From Clostridia bacterium (GTDB lineage: Bacteria; Bacillota; Clostridia; Peptostreptococcales; Caminicellaceae), in assembly GCA_022361035.1 (NCBI GenBank), contig JAKSBP010000003.1, positions 1 to 48,133 on the forward strand: DNA of 48,133 nt. Direction: 5' to 3'. The translations under genes were made by a program, and so were the position numbers. The stretch's first letter is position 1, and every line of letters begins with the position of its first letter. This document shows positions 46,091 to 48,133 of the stretch, piece by piece. The notes beneath the pieces are model-generated. The model was not told where the DNA came from. It ran no database searches and was given only the letters and a program-made list of their open reading frames with translations.

Positions 46091-47359
46091 TTAACTCCCT
46101 CCTTTCTCCTCGTATATGGAGTTTTCAATATTTTCAATATAGACCCTAACATCACCTAGACAATCCTTTAATTTTTCTATATATTCGTTATTGTCTAAAG
46201 TGACATTTTTAATTGACTTGTAAATTAATTTTTCCATGTCCTCCAATATCTTTATATCCCTAGTCTTCCATCCATAATCCATTATAACATTGATACCTTG
46301 GATAATAAACTTTTTATGTACAAACCTATCTTCAGCCCTATTAAGCAATTGCATTAATTCTTTAATGGCCTCTCCTACTTCACCTTTATTTATAAGGACT
46401 TCTGCATATGTTTGATAGTACACAAATAAACGTTCTAAATCTTTATCTCCAACACAATTAAAGGCTAATTTTATATAATAAAGTGCTTTGTCATACTCTT
46501 TTATTAATTTATATATTTCAGCTAAATTATTAAATACAGCACTTTTACTTAAATCATCCTCAAAAACATTTAGTGCTTTATTATAATATTCTAATGCTTC
46601 TTCATATTTTTTTCGTTTTTCAAAACTTATACCTATATTCATTGTAGCTCTTCCAATTTCAATACTTGTTTGAGCATACTTTAGGGATTTTTGAAATAGA
46701 TTTTCTGCTAAAGAATGACTACCTATATTGCTTTTTAATATTCCAAACCTGTAATAATGTAAAAATACCGTTTTTTTATCAATTTCCTCAGTTTTCTCTA
46801 ATAAGCTATCCACTTCCTCAAATAGCTCCTCTGCTCTTTTATACTCATGACAATAGAAATACATAAGCCCTAGTTCCGATTTCCACCTTACTAAATAGCT
46901 AGGTATCTTTACAGAATTAATAAAGGACTCCATAAATCCTATTGCCTTTTTAATCTGATTTCCATAGAAATATGCCATGGCAAAGTTTCTCTGCATTTTT
47001 AAAATCTCAAAGTCCAGATTGTTTTCAATACATAGTCGGTTTATCCTTTCAAGGACCCTTATATCCTCTTCATTTTTATATTCCTTTATATTATCATAGA
47101 TGCTTTGAACCATATCCTTAATCTGCTCCCTATCGGATTTTACTATTTCATCCAGGTCTTTATTAAGGGCTTTGCAGAGCTTAAACTTAAATGCCTCAGA
47201 GCCAAGCTTTATCTCCTTTAAATATTGTCTAACGCTTTGTTCCTGCATCCCGATTTCCTTAGCAAAGCTGCCTACATCCCCAAAAGTATCTATGATTGTC
47301 CTTTCAGCCTGTTTCCCTGGGGACTTAAGCTTTGCATCCCTAAACCTTAACTTATTCAT
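46091..47359 (-). CDS. HTH-TPR transcription regulator, RRNPPA-like
   Basis: The 422-residue product has an N-terminal helix-turn-helix (about 20-70: VGSFAKEIGMQEQSVRQYLK with KALNKDLDEIV) and then a long TPR array (about 105-400; LGLMYFYCHEYKRAEELFEE, NIGISFEKRKKYEEALEYYN, NLAEIYKLIKEYDKALYYIK). This matches the RRNPPA family (Rgg, Rap, NprR, PlcR, PrgX, AimR), in which the TPR domain binds a peptide and the HTH binds DNA. The overlapping ribosome binding site of the exported-peptide gene immediately downstream supports peptide control. The start is ATG 47359 with GGTGG upstream. Its targets are unknown; the adjacent FosA-like gene and the 45189 gene are candidates only by distance. Confidence 0.85.
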   Translation of the reverse strand: MNKLRFRDAKLKSPGKQAERTIIDTFGDVGSFAKEIGMQEQSVRQYLKEIKLGSEAFKFKLCKALNKDLDEIVKSDREQIKDMVQSIYDNIKEYKNEEDIRVLERINRLCIENNLDFEILKMQRNFAMAYFYGNQIKKAIGFMESFINSVKIPSYLVRWKSELGLMYFYCHEYKRAEELFEEVDSLLEKTEEIDKKTVFLHYYRFGILKSNIGSHSLAENLFQKSLKYAQTSIEIGRATMNIGISFEKRKKYEEALEYYNKALNVFEDDLSKSAVFNNLAEIYKLIKEYDKALYYIKLAFNCVGDKDLERLFVYYQTYAEVLINKGEVGEAIKELMQLLNRAEDRFVHKKFIIQGINVIMDYGWKTRDIKILEDMEKLIYKSIKNVTLDNNEYIEKLKDCLGDVRVYIENIENSIYEEKGGS

Positions 47360-47461
47360 TTATACCACCACGTTCTTCTAATAAGTATATATTTATTAAT
47401 TCTTGATAAATTTTGCAATTCCTTTATAAAAAGATAAAGATATAAATATATTCATATCTTT

Positions 47462-48133
47462 TTAATATAAACTCACTTTTTGATTATTCTTACTTAGATA
47501 ATAGCAGGTTACCTTTATAAGCAAATCGTTTATCTCTTCTCTGTTATAAACATCCCTATTAATTAGCTCCTTAATCTCTACAAGCAAGTCATCAACAGCC
47601 CTTTCTCTATCGTTTCTTATATAGAATTCCAATATCTCCTTATATATATGGATCAGTGACCTATGATTCTCCCATCGATTGGCCTCTGCTAGGGCTTTAA
47701 TTAGGAATATACTCTCATTTTCATAGTCATTGACAGCTCCATAGCATCTTCCCAGGACAAGGTATGTATTTGAAAGGTCATAGTCCTTAATTTCTAGTTG
47801 AATCTTTACAGCCTCTTGAAGATATTCCATCGCTACAGTTATTTTACCATACTTTTCTAACCATAGATCCCCTAGTTTAAAATATGCCAAGGCTTTTATA
47901 TTAAGCTGGTCCTTATGGGACTCCTCGATTATTTTCTCATATACTTCCTTGGCAGCACCATAATCTTCTTCACTACAGTAGATGCTTGCCTTTAATAGAA
48001 GGATATCTAAGACCTTGGATTGCCTTAGATTGCGGGATTCTTTTTCTAGATTCTTTAGATTTTCTAAAGCTTTATCATAACGGCCCAGGTGATTATATGC
48101 CAAGGCATTATTATATAAGATTCGGCTATATAA
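47462..48133 (-). CDS. second TPR regulator, partial (C-terminal part)
   Basis: The frame is open to the right edge of the window; the visible part is 223 codons, ending at 47462. TPR units are clear: NNALAYNHLGRYDKALENLK, LLLKASIYCSEEDYGAAKEV, AYFKLGDLWLEKYGKITVAM and NTYLVLGRCYGAVNDYENES. It is on the same strand as, and about 100 nt upstream of, the 46091 regulator. In the gap I see only a 19-codon frame (MNIFISLSFYKGIAKFIKN) without a ribosome binding site, so it has no obvious peptide partner. An HTH domain, if present, lies outside the window. Confidence 0.75.
   Translation of the reverse strand, partial: LYSRILYNNALAYNHLGRYDKALENLKNLEKESRNLRQSKVLDILLLKASIYCSEEDYGAAKEVYEKIIEESHKDQLNIKALAYFKLGDLWLEKYGKITVAMEYLQEAVKIQLEIKDYDLSNTYLVLGRCYGAVNDYENESIFLIKALAEANRWENHRSLIHIYKEILEFYIRNDRERAVDDLLVEIKELINRDVYNREEINDLLIKVTCYYLSKNNQKVSLY

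Noticed and set aside
46091..47359. AimR/AimP arbitrium of an integrated prophage
   Set aside because: The HTH-TPR/peptide layout would fit, but no phage structural, lysis or packaging genes are nearby, so the general RRNPPA call is safer.
47360..47461. 19-codon frame (MNIFISLSFYKGIAKFIKN) between the two TPR genes, as a possible signal peptide gene
   Set aside because: No ribosome binding site and no clear export signal; far weaker than the two accepted peptide genes.

Overview
The window is AT-rich chromosomal DNA from an anaerobic, low-GC, Gram-positive bacterium, most likely a spore-forming member of the Clostridia. The evidence is GGAGG-type ribosome binding sites on almost every gene, frequent GTG/TTG starts, the Gram-positive SOS box (CGAACnnnnGTTyG), a nickel CO dehydrogenase, and the conserved block miaB-ricA-mutS-mutL-miaA-hfq next to a Met_gamma_lyase-family gene and lexA. 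No tRNA, rRNA or CRISPR array was seen.

Layout. 1-5990: accessory DNA with a partial membrane protein, a multiply frameshifted SEC-C gene, two lipoproteins (one broken in an A8 tract), small proteins, and a TPR protein overlapping a small exported-peptide gene. 6368-8500: a solitary catalytic CO dehydrogenase (cooS). 8659-14506: a degenerate tyrosine recombinase, an MFS transporter, an iron alcohol dehydrogenase, and a group of unknown proteins including one with three copies of a KOW-like unit. 15152-17544: a recombinase-fold protein without catalytic residues beside a DndB-like DGxHR protein. 17811-21291: a DUF4489-like protein, a ferritin-like protein, an intact tyrosine recombinase and an unknown membrane protein. 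21405-22474: the divergent yneA-like/lexA SOS pair with three LexA boxes. 22683-32249: the conserved housekeeping block on the minus strand, covering mismatch repair (MutS, MutL), tRNA A37 modification (MiaA, MiaB), RicA and Hfq.

32563-43250 is a genomic island made of small genes. It contains two single-gene cassettes with the same 166-bp promoter-side repeat and the same terminator hairpin but unrelated genes inside. It also contains MITE copies, IS remnants, and an array of small (70-97 aa) paralogous membrane proteins ending in PxxLR, some of them frameshifted or reduced to a 3' end. 43596-48133 holds an AbrB-like regulator with a zinc ribbon, a FosA-like fosfomycin resistance protein, and a run of TPR regulators. 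One of these regulators is immediately followed by a 44-residue exported peptide gene, the arrangement of RRNPPA (Rap/NprR/PlcR/AimR type) quorum sensing.

The strongest candidates for undescribed biology are the two TPR-regulator/peptide pairs (5162-5987 and 45954-47359), the small-membrane-protein array (37183-43248), the repeat-flanked cassettes (33085-33654 and 35472-35951), and the DGxHR/dead-recombinase operon (15152-17544). All functional statements rest on motif reading without database searches.
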